Below, one piece after another: positions 38,763 through 47,490 of a stretch of DNA of 64,000 nt. The notes under the pieces were generated by a model. It had not been told where the DNA came from. It ran no database searches and worked only from the letters and a program-made list of their open reading frames with translations. The stretch is from Dehalococcoidia bacterium (GTDB lineage Bacteria > Chloroflexota > Dehalococcoidia > DSTF01 > JACRBR01): the NCBI GenBank assembly GCA_040902535.1, contig JBBDXD010000019.1, forward strand, positions 194,773 through 258,772, given 5' to 3'. Numbering within the stretch: the first letter of the stretch is position 1; the number at the start of each line of letters is the position of its first letter. A program made the translations under genes and the position numbers.

Positions 38763-40111
38763 ACGCGACCCCGGACGGCGCTTCCCGCGTCGTTGCAATC
38801 GTCGGGCGGCCGAACGTCGGCAAGTCGGCGCTGTTCAACCGCCTCGTAGGCGGGCGGCCCGCGCTCGTCGAAGACCTGCCAGGCACGACGCGCGACCGCA
38901 TCTACGGCGCCGTCGAATGGCGCAACCGCGAGTTCACGCTCGTCGATACGGGCGGGCTCGAGCCAGACGTGCCGGGAACGTACACACCGCTGGTGCGTGC
39001 GCAGATCGAACAGGCGCTCGAAGAGGCGGCGATCGTATTGTTCGTCGTCGATGCGCGCGACGGTTCGACCGCGGCAGACATCGAAGTCGCAGATATCCTG
39101 CGGAGGTCGAACAAACCGGTGCTGCTGCTCGCCAACAAGGCGGAGAACGAAGAGCGCACGGACGCGTCGGTCGCGTTTTATGAACTCGGCCTGGGCGATC
39201 CGATACCCGTGAGCGCGCTGCACGGTCACGGCGTTGCGGACGTGCTCGACATGATCGTCGATACGCTGCCGCCGGAAGAGGCGGAGGAGCGGCAGGACGA
39301 AGAAGGTCTGCGGCTCGCGATCGTGGGACGGCCAAACGTCGGCAAGTCGTCGTTGCTCAATGCGGTGCTCGGCGAAGAGCGGGTGATCGTCAGCGATGTC
39401 CCGGGCACGACGCGAGATGTCATCGACACACCGTTTGAGTTCGAGTCCCGGCGGCTCATCCTCATCGACACCGCCGGTTTGCGGCGCCGCGGCTCGATCG
39501 AGGCGGGCGTCGAGAAGCACTCCACGCTGCGCGCTCGCCGGGCGCTGGAGCGCGCGGAGATTGCGCTTGCGGTCTTCGACCTCTCGCAGGGGTTCACGGC
39601 ACAGGATTCGCACGTCGTGGGCTACGCGCTCGACGCGGCCTTGGGCTTGATCGTCGTCGCGAACAAGTGGGACCTCGTAAGAGACGGGGAATGGGCGCGC
39701 GAGGACTGGGAGCGGCGGCTGCGCTGGAAGCTCAAGTTCGCGCCGTGGGTTTCGCTGCGTTTCGTGTCGGCGAAAGATGGCGATGGCATCGAGGCGGTGC
39801 TCAAGGAAGCCGTGCGCATCGGCAACGAGCGGCGAAAGCGCGTCGATACGGGCGAACTCAACCAGGTGATTCGCCGCTCCGTCGCGGAGCGGCCGCCGAC
39901 GGTGCCTTCGAAGGGCAAGCGGCTGAAGCTGCTGTACATCACGCAGGCGGAAGTGGCACCGCCGACGTTCGTCTTCTTCGTCAATGATCCTACACTCGTG
40001 CATTTCAGCTACCGGCGTTACATGGAGAACGTGATCCGCCGCCGGTGGGGCTTTCAGGGAACCGCGATCAAGCTGGTGTTCCGGGGCCGAACAGAAGAGG
40101 TGCCCGAGTAG
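38759..40111 (+). CDS. der: GTPase Der (EngA), 50S assembly
   Basis: A 450-residue tandem-GTPase needed for large-subunit assembly. Two G domains are seen, each with GRPNVGKS: first VAIVGRPNVGKSALFNRL near residue 12 with DTGGLEPD (G3) and LLANKAEN (G4), then LAIVGRPNVGKSSLLNAVL near residue 185 with IDTAGLRRRGSI (G3) and VANKWD (G4). A KH-like C-terminal domain follows (KLLYITQAEVAPPTFVFFV), ending near RGRTEEVPE. The length is normal. It is fused by overlap to the cdaA-cdaR unit. Confidence 0.97.
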   Translation: MNATPDGASRVVAIVGRPNVGKSALFNRLVGGRPALVEDLPGTTRDRIYGAVEWRNREFTLVDTGGLEPDVPGTYTPLVRAQIEQALEEAAIVLFVVDARDGSTAADIEVADILRRSNKPVLLLANKAENEERTDASVAFYELGLGDPIPVSALHGHGVADVLDMIVDTLPPEEAEERQDEEGLRLAIVGRPNVGKSSLLNAVLGEERVIVSDVPGTTRDVIDTPFEFESRRLILIDTAGLRRRGSIEAGVEKHSTLRARRALERAEIALAVFDLSQGFTAQDSHVVGYALDAALGLIVVANKWDLVRDGEWAREDWERRLRWKLKFAPWVSLRFVSAKDGDGIEAVLKEAVRIGNERRKRVDTGELNQVIRRSVAERPPTVPSKGKRLKLLYITQAEVAPPTFVFFVNDPTLVHFSYRRYMENVIRRRWGFQGTAIKLVFRGRTEEVPE

Positions 40112-40188
40112 CGATCCCGCCGCGGCGGCGCATGGGCTAGAGTAGAACGGATCGCGCTGGAAGCACGCTGCCGAGGAGCACAAGCGCC

Positions 40189-40872
40189 GTGGTGTGGGCG
40201 ATTCCACTCGCCGCCGTTGTCGGATATCTGATCGGGTCGATTCCGGTCGGGCTGATCGTCGGGCGCGTCACGCGCGGCATCGACGTGCGCGACTATGGCA
40301 GCGGCGTCACCGGCGCGACGAACGTCATGCGCACGTCCGGCATGAAGGCGGGTGTCGTCGTGATCGTCGCGGATATCGCGAAGGGCATCGTGCCCGTGTA
40401 TCTCGGGCAAGGCCTTGCGCGGCTCGCGGATATCGGGACGACAGATGACCGCGCTTGGGTCGCGGCCGCCGCCGGCTTCGCCGCCGTGTGCGGGCACATC
40501 TGGCCGGTATTCGCGAATTTCCGCGGCGGGCGCGCCGTCGCGAGCGGCTACGGCGCGGCGCTCGCGATGAACCCGCTGGCGGCGCTGGCGATGATCCCGG
40601 TAGCCGCGCTGGTGGTCGGCGCGACGCGGATCATGTCCGTGATGTCGATCAGCATGGCGCCTGCACTCGCCGTGGTGTTCATCGCCCTGGCGACGATCGA
40701 TGTCAGCCCGTGGGCGTACGCGGCGTACGCGACGGGCGCCGCGGCGCTTATCGTATACAAGCATCGCCCGAACATCGAGCGACTGCTCGCGGGCGCTGAG
40801 CCGAAGATCGGCCGAGGCGGCGACAAGCGCGCCCACCCCGTCGAAGAGGAACGAGCGCCATCGCCGTCGTAG
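40189..40872 (+). CDS. plsY: Acyl-phosphate glycerol-3-phosphate acyltransferase PlsY
   Basis: A 227-residue polytopic enzyme that starts phospholipid synthesis by acylating glycerol 3-phosphate from acyl-phosphate. The family layout is clear: LIGSIPVGLIVG, then YGSGVTGATNVMRTSG (usually GSGNxGATN; Asn is Val here), the second loop FANFRGGRAVASGYGA (usually FRGGKGVAT) and the final helix with IVYKHRPNIERLL. The changes in loops one and two are conservative in shape but touch substrate-binding residues. The basic C-terminal tail is long. GTG start. It is followed by gpsA, which supplies its substrate. Confidence 0.92.
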   Translation: MVWAIPLAAVVGYLIGSIPVGLIVGRVTRGIDVRDYGSGVTGATNVMRTSGMKAGVVVIVADIAKGIVPVYLGQGLARLADIGTTDDRAWVAAAAGFAAVCGHIWPVFANFRGGRAVASGYGAALAMNPLAALAMIPVAALVVGATRIMSVMSISMAPALAVVFIALATIDVSPWAYAAYATGAAALIVYKHRPNIERLLAGAEPKIGRGGDKRAHPVEEERAPSPS

Positions 40873-41858
40873 CCTTCACCGGCGCGACGGCCTGGGGTAT
40901 GACGCTCGCGTGGCTGCTGGCGCGCAACGGCCATGCCGCCCGCATCGTCACGCGCACAAGCGAAGAGGCGCGCGAGATCAACGGCAACCGCCGCGCGCCG
41001 CGCATGCCGTCGCTCGAACTGCCATTCCATCTCGTCGCGACGAGCGATACGCGCACGGCGATCCACGGCGCCGACGTGATCGTAATCGCTGTGCCGTCGC
41101 AGTCGATCCGCGAGAACGCGAGAGCGATCCGCGACGCGATCGCGCCTCGCACCCTCGTCGTACATGCGACCAAGGGGCTCGAGCGCACATCGGCAAAGCG
41201 CGTGTCGGAAATGTTGCTGGAAGAACTGCCACAGGAAGATGAGGGCGACATCTGCGCTCTCTCCGGTCCGAATCTTGCGTCCGAGATCGCGCGCGGCCTT
41301 CCGGCGGCGACGGTCATTGCGGGCCGGAATCCGGCGAACGTTGAGCGTGCGCAATCGCTGTTTCACAGCGCGGCGTTTCGAGTCTACGCGTCGAGCGACG
41401 TGGCGGGCGTCGAGCTTGCGGGCTCCCTGAAGAATGTCGTCGCGATCGTCGCGGGCATCGCCGATGGCCTCGGCGTCGGCGACAACGCGAAAGCGGGCAT
41501 CATCACGCGCGCGCTGGCCGAGATCACGCGGCTCGGCGTCGCCGCGGGCGGAATGCCGGCGACCTTCGCCGGGCTCGCAGGCATAGGCGACGTGATGGCG
41601 ACTTGCTATAGCCCGCTGAGCCGCAACCGCAGCTTCGGAGAAGCGATCGCTCAAGGCGCATCGGAGCCGGAGGCGCGTGCGCGTTCGGAGGGCGTCGTCG
41701 AAGGCATCGATGCGACGGCTTCGGCGTGCGTGCTCGGCGAGCGCCTGCGCATCGACCTGCCAATCACGCAGAGCCTGCGTGCGGTGTTGTTCGAGGAAGC
41801 GACGACCGCATCGATGATCGCGCGGCTGCTCGAGCGGGAGCCAACGCGGGAGGCGTAG
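40860..41858 (+). CDS. gpsA: Glycerol-3-phosphate dehydrogenase [NAD(P)+], probable ATC start
   Basis: About 332 residues. The NAD-binding N-terminus is (M)AVVAFTGATAWGMTLAWLL, with the usual GxGxxG as GATAWG; later come LSGPNLASEIARGLPAA, GSLKNVVAIVAGIADGLG with the catalytic lysine, and AGIGDVMATCYSPLSRN. The product glycerol 3-phosphate is the substrate of PlsY, encoded just upstream and overlapping. No ATG, GTG or TTG precedes the NAD motif in frame. ATC 40860 lies nine bases after GAGGA; ATG 40899 would delete the dinucleotide loop. So either ATC is used or the sequence has an error. Confidence 0.93.
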   Translation: MAVVAFTGATAWGMTLAWLLARNGHAARIVTRTSEEAREINGNRRAPRMPSLELPFHLVATSDTRTAIHGADVIVIAVPSQSIRENARAIRDAIAPRTLVVHATKGLERTSAKRVSEMLLEELPQEDEGDICALSGPNLASEIARGLPAATVIAGRNPANVERAQSLFHSAAFRVYASSDVAGVELAGSLKNVVAIVAGIADGLGVGDNAKAGIITRALAEITRLGVAAGGMPATFAGLAGIGDVMATCYSPLSRNRSFGEAIAQGASEPEARARSEGVVEGIDATASACVLGERLRIDLPITQSLRAVLFEEATTASMIARLLEREPTREA

Positions 41859-41885
41859 CGGCCTGCTGCCGAGCGCTCTCGTTCC

Positions 41886-42881
41886 TTAGGCGGACGGGTT
41901 GGGGCCGACAGGCGCCGGTTCCGTTCGCCGGTCGCGGACCTGCAGCCGTTCCGCCGCCTCGACGAGCAGCAGTCCGAACGCGTTGGAGACGATGAGCAGC
42001 ACGCCGAGTGCAAATCCGACCGACGCGCCCTGCGCAGACGTCGCGCCGGCGTGATTCAGGAGCGCTGAGTAGCTCGATTCGCGAACGCCCAGGCCGCCGA
42101 GCGTGACCGGCAACAACAGGGCGATCGCGACGACCCACGTCGCGAAGGCCCAGTACCACCACGACACCTCGATGCCGAGGGCGCGCCCGGCCAGCGCGAT
42201 CGTCGAGATGTAGAGCGCCTGGATGGCGAGAGAGAACACCGACATCTGGTACACGGCGACCAGTTCGCGGCGGTGGGCGAGCAGATTGCGCAGGAAATGA
42301 TCGTGCTGAATCGCCGGGAACGGCATGCGCGGCAGCACGAACGCAAGCACGAGCGCGGCGCTCGCGCCGCCGGCGAGGGCGAGGAAACCGATCGCGACGT
42401 TGCCATAGTGGAACGCCGCGCCGAGCGCGCCCAGGCAGGTCATCGCGCCGTATCCGGTCGCGCGCTCGTACAGCACGCTCATCGTCACGTCGGCGGCGCG
42501 CGCCTGCGCCTCGCGCTGCATGCGATACACGCGGTAGACGTCGCCGCCTACGGCCGTCGGCAATACGTTGCTCAACAGGTTGCCGATGCAGTACATACGC
42601 GCCACGCGCAGGAACGGCTGCTGAACATCGCGCGCGCGCAGCAGCACGAGCCACTTGATCGCCACGAGGAACTGGACGGCGAACATCAACGCGGCTGACG
42701 CGATGAGCAGCCAGGGATCGGCGTCGCGCGCGGTATCGCGCAGGTCGCCGGGAGACAGCTTGACGATCAGCCCGGCGACAATTGCGAGCGTGACGACGAT
42801 GCGGACCGCGGCGAACAGGCGGCTCTGCATGAAGCCAGTCTGAGGCTCAGGCACGTCTGGGGCGGCGGCGTCTGTGTCCAA
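41886..42881 (-). CDS. Lysylphosphatidylglycerol synthase-like / UPF0104 flippase-type membrane protein
   Basis: A 331-residue integral membrane protein of the LPG_synthase_TM family (PF03706-like). The features are about eight helices, the conserved GNLLSNVLPTAVGGDVYRVY near residue 100, RATGYGAMTCLGAL, and LLPVTLGGLGVRESSYSALL in the second half. Related proteins flip or bind lipids or glycolipids. The 5' end overlaps rodA by 35 bases, so it is the last gene of the elongation operon. It may act on a wall or membrane glycolipid; the specific substrate is unknown. Confidence 0.87.
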   Translation of the reverse strand: MDTDAAAPDVPEPQTGFMQSRLFAAVRIVVTLAIVAGLIVKLSPGDLRDTARDADPWLLIASAALMFAVQFLVAIKWLVLLRARDVQQPFLRVARMYCIGNLLSNVLPTAVGGDVYRVYRMQREAQARAADVTMSVLYERATGYGAMTCLGALGAAFHYGNVAIGFLALAGGASAALVLAFVLPRMPFPAIQHDHFLRNLLAHRRELVAVYQMSVFSLAIQALYISTIALAGRALGIEVSWWYWAFATWVVAIALLLPVTLGGLGVRESSYSALLNHAGATSAQGASVGFALGVLLIVSNAFGLLLVEAAERLQVRDRRTEPAPVGPNPSA

Positions 42882-43971
42882 GAATGCTCAGCAGAATTCC
42901 CAATGATGCCAGTAGCGTCACGAGCGAACTTCCGCCCAGGCTCACGAACGGCAGCGGCACGCCCGTCACCGGGATCAACCGGATGTTCACGCCGATGTTA
43001 ACAAACGCCTGGAAGAGCACGAATGACGCGATGCCGATAGCGATCAGGCGGCCGAACGTGTCGTCGGCGCGGGACGCTATCTGGATCATGCGGAAGAGCA
43101 GGATGACGAACAGACCGAAGAGCACCATCGCGCCGGCGAACCCCAGCTCTTCGGCACCGACGCTGAAGACGTAGTCCGTCGTCTGCGTGCGCAGGTAGTC
43201 GAGCTGCGTCTGCGTGCCGTGCGTGAACCCCTTGCCCCAGGTCCGCCCCGAACCGATGCTGATTTCCGCCTGCAAGATGTTGAATCCCGACCCGGTCGGG
43301 TCCTTCTCCGGATCCCACCAGATGAAGATGCGCTCTCGCTGGTACCCGTGCGCAAGCTGCCAGATGGCCAACGGCGCGATGGCCGCGGCGGCGGCCAGGA
43401 GTCCCGCGAGGTGCAGCGGACGGACGCCTGCCACGATCGCCATTGCGAGCCACAGCACGCCAAACACCATCGCTGATCCCAGATCCGGCTCGATGAGGAC
43501 GAGGGCGCCGGGCACCGCGGCGATAGCGAGCGATGTCGCAAAGACGCGCAGTGAACGGAGATTCTCATCGTTGTCGGCGAAGAACTTCGCCAGCATGATG
43601 ACGGTGCAGGTCTTTGCGATCTCGGAAGGTTGGACCTGGGTGCCGGGCAGATCGATCCAGCGGCGCGCGCCATACTCGCTGGTGCCGGCAACCAGCACAA
43701 AGACCAACAGTGCGAGCGATACCAGGTACAGCGAGAGGCTCAACGGCCCCAGCAGCCGGTATTCGAAGCGCGACACGACGAGCATGACACCCAGGCCGAA
43801 GATCGCAAACGCTGCCTGGCGCGTCACCGGATGCGACAGATCCATGCCGGGGTCGCCGTAGGTATTGAGGCTGCCACTGTAAATGAGCAGCAGGCCGTAC
43901 GTGATAAGCGCGGCGGCAGTCAGCACCAGCACGAAGTCAAACTCACGCGTCGGCGTGTTGCGCCAATTCAC
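42847..43971 (-). CDS. rodA: Rod-shape SEDS glycosyltransferase RodA
   Basis: A 374-residue SEDS protein that polymerises lipid II during elongation together with the class B PBP encoded just upstream. Typical segments are RRWIDLPGTQVQPSEIAKTC, LIEPDLGSAMVFGVLWLA, HGYQRERIFIWWDPEKDPTG and the end LIPVTGVPLPFVSLGGSSL. The catalytic-site aspartate lies in the extracellular DPxxxPxG-type loop. About ten helices. The GTG start overlaps the mrdA stop as GTGA. The FtsW of the same family is encoded in the dcw cluster at 55588. Confidence 0.96.
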   Translation of the reverse strand: MNWRNTPTREFDFVLVLTAAALITYGLLLIYSGSLNTYGDPGMDLSHPVTRQAAFAIFGLGVMLVVSRFEYRLLGPLSLSLYLVSLALLVFVLVAGTSEYGARRWIDLPGTQVQPSEIAKTCTVIMLAKFFADNDENLRSLRVFATSLAIAAVPGALVLIEPDLGSAMVFGVLWLAMAIVAGVRPLHLAGLLAAAAAIAPLAIWQLAHGYQRERIFIWWDPEKDPTGSGFNILQAEISIGSGRTWGKGFTHGTQTQLDYLRTQTTDYVFSVGAEELGFAGAMVLFGLFVILLFRMIQIASRADDTFGRLIAIGIASFVLFQAFVNIGVNIRLIPVTGVPLPFVSLGGSSLVTLLASLGILLSILGHRRRRPRRA

Positions 43972-45884
43972 GGCGCCACCGCCTGTTGCCCGGGCGCCTG
44001 GCGGTGGAAGTAGTAGTCGAGGATCTTCGAAGCGAGCGGCGCCGCTTTAATGGCGCCGACACCGCGCTCGAGGAAGACCGTGATCGCGATCTGCGGATCG
44101 TTGGCCGGCGCGAAGCCCGCATACCACGCGTGCGTTTCGTAGTTGCCATCGGCGAAGCGCTGGCCGAACTCGGCGGTGCCGGTCTTTCCGGCGACTTCGA
44201 CGCCGCGCACCGCGCCGTCCTTCGCCGTGCCCCAGCTCACGGCCTGTCGCATGGCCTCGCGGATGATCTCGAAGTTATGCTCGTCGATCGGGATCCGCGA
44301 CTCGACTTGCGGCTGGTTCGGGACGATGACGTGCCCTTCGGCGTCGACCACCTCGCGGACGACGCGCGGGTGCAGCACCAGTCCGCCGTTAGCGACTGCG
44401 GCCGTTGCGCGCACCATCTGGATCGGTGTCGCCGCCAGGAATCCCTGGCCAATGCCCATGTTGTAGGTGTCGCCGAGTGTCCATTGCTCGCCGAACGTCT
44501 CCATCTTCCAGTCCGGATCCGGCACGTTGCCGGGCGCCTCGCCGGCGATGTCGATTCCGGTCGGGCGGCCCAGCCCGAACATGCGCGTGTACGCGGAGAG
44601 CTTGTCGATGCCGAGCCCGTTGAAGTTGAAGCCGTACTCGTGGTAGCCGCCCGCCAGAAAGTAGAAGTACACGTCGGACGACATCGCGACGCCGCCGTAA
44701 AAATCCAGCGTCCCGAGGCTCGCCCAGTCGCGGAACGTGTAGATGACCGACGGGTCGTACTGGTTGGGGACGGTGATGTAGCCGTTGCTCGTAATCGTCG
44801 TCGAAGGGTTCGCGACGCCTTCCTGCAGCGCCGCCGAGCCGGTGATCTGCTTGAAGATCGAACCCGGTGCGTACTGCTCCGCCAGCGCGTGGTTCACGAG
44901 CGGTTTCTTGGGGTCGTCCAGATATCGCTCGAGCCGAACTTCGTCGATCTTGCCGGATAGGACGTTGTTGTCGTACATCGGCAGCGATACCAGTGCGAGG
45001 ACTTCGCCGCTGTTGACGTCCATGATGATGGCGGCGGCCTGACCGCCATTCGCCGCCGCCTGCGTCAGTTCCGTCGCCTTCTTCTGCAGATCGAGGTCGA
45101 TCGACAGGATGAGGTCATTGCCGGGTTCGGCGAGCACTTCATCGAGTACCTGGATCTCCCGGCCCGACGCATCCTTCTCGATCTGTTTGGAGCCGGGGAC
45201 GCCGCGCAGGTAGTCCTCGTACGCCGCTTCAACGCCGGCCTTGCCCAGGCGGTCACTCGCGAGATACCCCTCGTCCTTCAGTATCGCGTAGTCATCCTCG
45301 TCGACCCGGCCGGTGTAGCCAAGCACGGACGAGAGGATCTCTCCCTGCGTGTAACGGCGTACCGGCTCGATGATCACCTGGAGGCCGGGTAGGTCTGGCA
45401 ATTCTTCGCGCACGCGAAAGGCGCTGGCGCGATCAAGTCCGTCCTTGACGATGACCGGCGTGAACGGATCGTTCGACTTGCGCGCGGCTTGAATGCGCAG
45501 CACGGTCTCGAGCGCAGGCACGCCGAGCAGTTCTTCGATCCCCGCGGCGATCTCGAGCGTGCGGTCGTCGGGTACGTCGGCCGCGACGAGGCCGGCCGAA
45601 AAACTCGGGACGTTTTCGACGACGGGCACGCCGTTGCGGTCATAGATCAGCCCGCGCGACGGGATCACGGGCTCGACGCGCAACTGGTTGAGTTCGGCGC
45701 GCTGCTCGAACTCGGCGCCACGCATGATCTGCAGGCGCGCAAGTTGCAGGGTGAGCGCGCCAAACGCGATCAACACGAGCAACCGCAAGAGCGCGAGCTT
45801 GAATTTGACCTGTTCTTTGGGGTCGGGCTCCTCGACGTTCTCAGAACGCCATCTCCGCCGCCTTGACCCTATTGCCAGTCCCAT
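43968..45884 (-). CDS. mrdA: Penicillin-binding protein 2 (elongation transpeptidase)
   Basis: A 638-residue class B PBP. A short cytoplasmic leader and one membrane helix (ALLRLLVLIAFGALTLQLA) precede the dimerisation domain (VEPVIPSRGLIYDRNGVPV) and the transpeptidase domain with SxxK in APGSIFKQ, SSD in MSSDVYF and KTGT in VAGKTGTAEF. It works with RodA in side-wall synthesis. ATG 45884 has AAAAGGA upstream. The order mreC-mreD-mrdA-rodA on the minus strand is the classical elongation operon. Confidence 0.96.
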   Translation of the reverse strand: MGLAIGSRRRRWRSENVEEPDPKEQVKFKLALLRLLVLIAFGALTLQLARLQIMRGAEFEQRAELNQLRVEPVIPSRGLIYDRNGVPVVENVPSFSAGLVAADVPDDRTLEIAAGIEELLGVPALETVLRIQAARKSNDPFTPVIVKDGLDRASAFRVREELPDLPGLQVIIEPVRRYTQGEILSSVLGYTGRVDEDDYAILKDEGYLASDRLGKAGVEAAYEDYLRGVPGSKQIEKDASGREIQVLDEVLAEPGNDLILSIDLDLQKKATELTQAAANGGQAAAIIMDVNSGEVLALVSLPMYDNNVLSGKIDEVRLERYLDDPKKPLVNHALAEQYAPGSIFKQITGSAALQEGVANPSTTITSNGYITVPNQYDPSVIYTFRDWASLGTLDFYGGVAMSSDVYFYFLAGGYHEYGFNFNGLGIDKLSAYTRMFGLGRPTGIDIAGEAPGNVPDPDWKMETFGEQWTLGDTYNMGIGQGFLAATPIQMVRATAAVANGGLVLHPRVVREVVDAEGHVIVPNQPQVESRIPIDEHNFEIIREAMRQAVSWGTAKDGAVRGVEVAGKTGTAEFGQRFADGNYETHAWYAGFAPANDPQIAITVFLERGVGAIKAAPLASKILDYYFHRQAPGQQAVAP

Positions 45885-45911
45885 GAATTCCTTTTCAGCG
45901 GATGAACGTCA

Positions 45912-46415
45912 TCAATACGCGTACCTGTTGCGCGATGCGCGTGGCTTCGCCGGCCGCATGAGCACATATACCGGAGGCGCCAGGAGCAGATTGACCGCGG
46001 CGGCCGGCAGTACGACATCGCCGAAGGCGCCCCGCAGGTCGAAGACGCCGCCCGTTGCCATGACGCCGAACACGAGCACCGTCTCGTAAATCAGCGACGC
46101 CAGTCCTACGAGCAGCAGGGTTAGCACGAGTTCGCTGCTCACGATGTGCATCTCCCGCAGCAGACCCACGGGCGCGATCGCGAGCAGCAACGCCAGCAGC
46201 ACGAATCCCGGTGTCTGCAGGCCGACGAACCCGAGCGTGATACCCGTGACAGCCACCATCGGCAGTACGTCGTCGAGTCCGCGGACGACGAGCCAGCACA
46301 CGAGCATGACCAGCATGAGATTCGGAATGACCCCCATGACGCGAACCTGTTCGACCGACGACGCCTGGAACATGGCGAGCAGGAACGCGGCGGCAGCACC
46401 GAACACGTATCTCAC
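45912..46415 (-). CDS. mreD: Rod-shape determining protein MreD
   Basis: A 167-residue membrane protein with about five helices: YVFGAAAAFLLAMFQ, IPNLMLVMLVCWLV, VAVTGITLGFVGLQTPG, SELVLTLLLVGLASLIYE and AAAVNLLLAPPVYVLM. The PNL motif in the second helix and the spacing are as in MreD. It connects MreC to the elongasome. GTG 46415 overlaps the mreC stop as GTGA. Sequence conservation in this family is low, so the assignment also leans on position. Confidence 0.9.
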   Translation of the reverse strand: MRYVFGAAAAFLLAMFQASSVEQVRVMGVIPNLMLVMLVCWLVVRGLDDVLPMVAVTGITLGFVGLQTPGFVLLALLLAIAPVGLLREMHIVSSELVLTLLLVGLASLIYETVLVFGVMATGGVFDLRGAFGDVVLPAAAVNLLLAPPVYVLMRPAKPRASRNRYAY

Positions 46416-47236
46416 GGCTGCTCCAGCTCGATGGGCTCAAAACTCATCAGCACGAGCACGCTCTCCATGCTCGTGAGACTCGCAAGGTGGTCGACGTACA
46501 CCGCCTGGAACAGATCCTGCTCGGTCTTCTTCACGCGCGAGACACGTCCGATGACGATGCCTTCGGGATATCCGCCGCCGATGCCCGACGACATGACGAA
46601 GTCGCCGGTTTTGACGATCGCGCCCTGTCCGACGAACTCCATGATCAACTCGCCGCCGTAGTTGCCGGCGACGACTCCTTCGGCGCGTGACTCCTGCACC
46701 ATCGAGCTTACGGCGCTCTTCGGGTCGGTGATCAGCGTGACCCACGCGTAATCGTCGAAGGTTTTCGAGATCGTGCCGACCAGACTGCGTCCCTCCGAAA
46801 CCACGATCATGCCATCGCGCGCGCCGTCTGCCCGGCCGATATCGATCGCAATGATCGATCGGACGTTGGTGGTGTCGCGCGCAATCACGGCGGCATCCAG
46901 GAAACTGTCGTCCGGGAACTCCGCGCGGACGGCCTCCAACTCCGCCTGCTGTTCTGCCTGCACGGCGCCTTCGCGTGCGCGCGTGAGTTCGTTGCGGAGT
47001 TGCTCGTTTTCGGCGCGCAGTTCGCGATTCTCAGCGGACAGCGCACCCGCGTCCGTCACGTTGTTCACCCATCGAGCGACGGGGCGCGTAGTGTCACTCA
47101 TGACCCCCTGCACCGGTGAGGTGACGTTGAGGGTGACATTTTCGACGGGGTCAAGGACGGTGAGGCCGCTCGCCGCCATGAGCATGAAAGCGGCAACCGC
47201 AATGAAGCCTGTCCAGGCCAGCGTACGCGCGGTCAT
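46412..47236 (-). CDS. mreC: Rod-shape determining protein MreC
   Basis: A 274-residue protein with one N-terminal helix (LAWTGFIAVAAFMLMAASG), a coiled coil at about residues 65-100 (ENRELRAENEQLRNELTRAR) and the two beta-barrel MreC domains with DAAVIARDTTNVRSIIAID, ISKTFDDYAWVTLITDP and FVMSSGIGGGYPEGIVIG. It activates PBP2-RodA. ATG 47236 follows AGAGGC. A 95-base leader separates it from a TATACT -10 element that abuts a perfect palindrome. Confidence 0.95.
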   Translation of the reverse strand: MTARTLAWTGFIAVAAFMLMAASGLTVLDPVENVTLNVTSPVQGVMSDTTRPVARWVNNVTDAGALSAENRELRAENEQLRNELTRAREGAVQAEQQAELEAVRAEFPDDSFLDAAVIARDTTNVRSIIAIDIGRADGARDGMIVVSEGRSLVGTISKTFDDYAWVTLITDPKSAVSSMVQESRAEGVVAGNYGGELIMEFVGQGAIVKTGDFVMSSGIGGGYPEGIVIGRVSRVKKTEQDLFQAVYVDHLASLTSMESVLVLMSFEPIELEQP

Positions 47237-47330
47237 TTGCAGCCTCTCTGCCGCAATCGATCAACGTTGTACGCGCGGCGCTCCCCCGCCAGGTCCGCGC
47301 GAATTTTGAGGTGGAGTGAAAACCTCAGCG

Positions 47331-47353
47331 AGTATAGCCGAGGATCCTCGGCT
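47331..47353 (-). promoter_or_regulatory. mreC-operon promoter -10 (TATACT) abutting an 18-base perfect palindrome
   Basis: On the minus strand TATACT occupies 47336-47331. Immediately upstream, 47353-47336, is the perfect palindrome AGCCGAGGATCCTCGGCT, filling the space where the -35 to -10 spacer would be. The -35 itself is poor. The placement is that of an operator or an activator site; no regulator gene is adjacent. Confidence 0.6.
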
Positions 47354-47490
47354 GTGCGATCCCTCTCCGAGATTACAGATGTGAAATCGCGGGCTGCGGA
47401 AGCAGCGCGCCGACATGCCCCCGCAGCGAGCACATCGCAGCACGCGGACATCGCGACGAGGAGCCTGCGCCAGATCACGCGATGATCTCG

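Noticed and set aside
37373-40207. Open frame of over 900 codons on the minus strand opposite cdaR and der
   Set aside because: cdaR and der on the plus strand have unmistakable motifs; the antisense frame has no family character.
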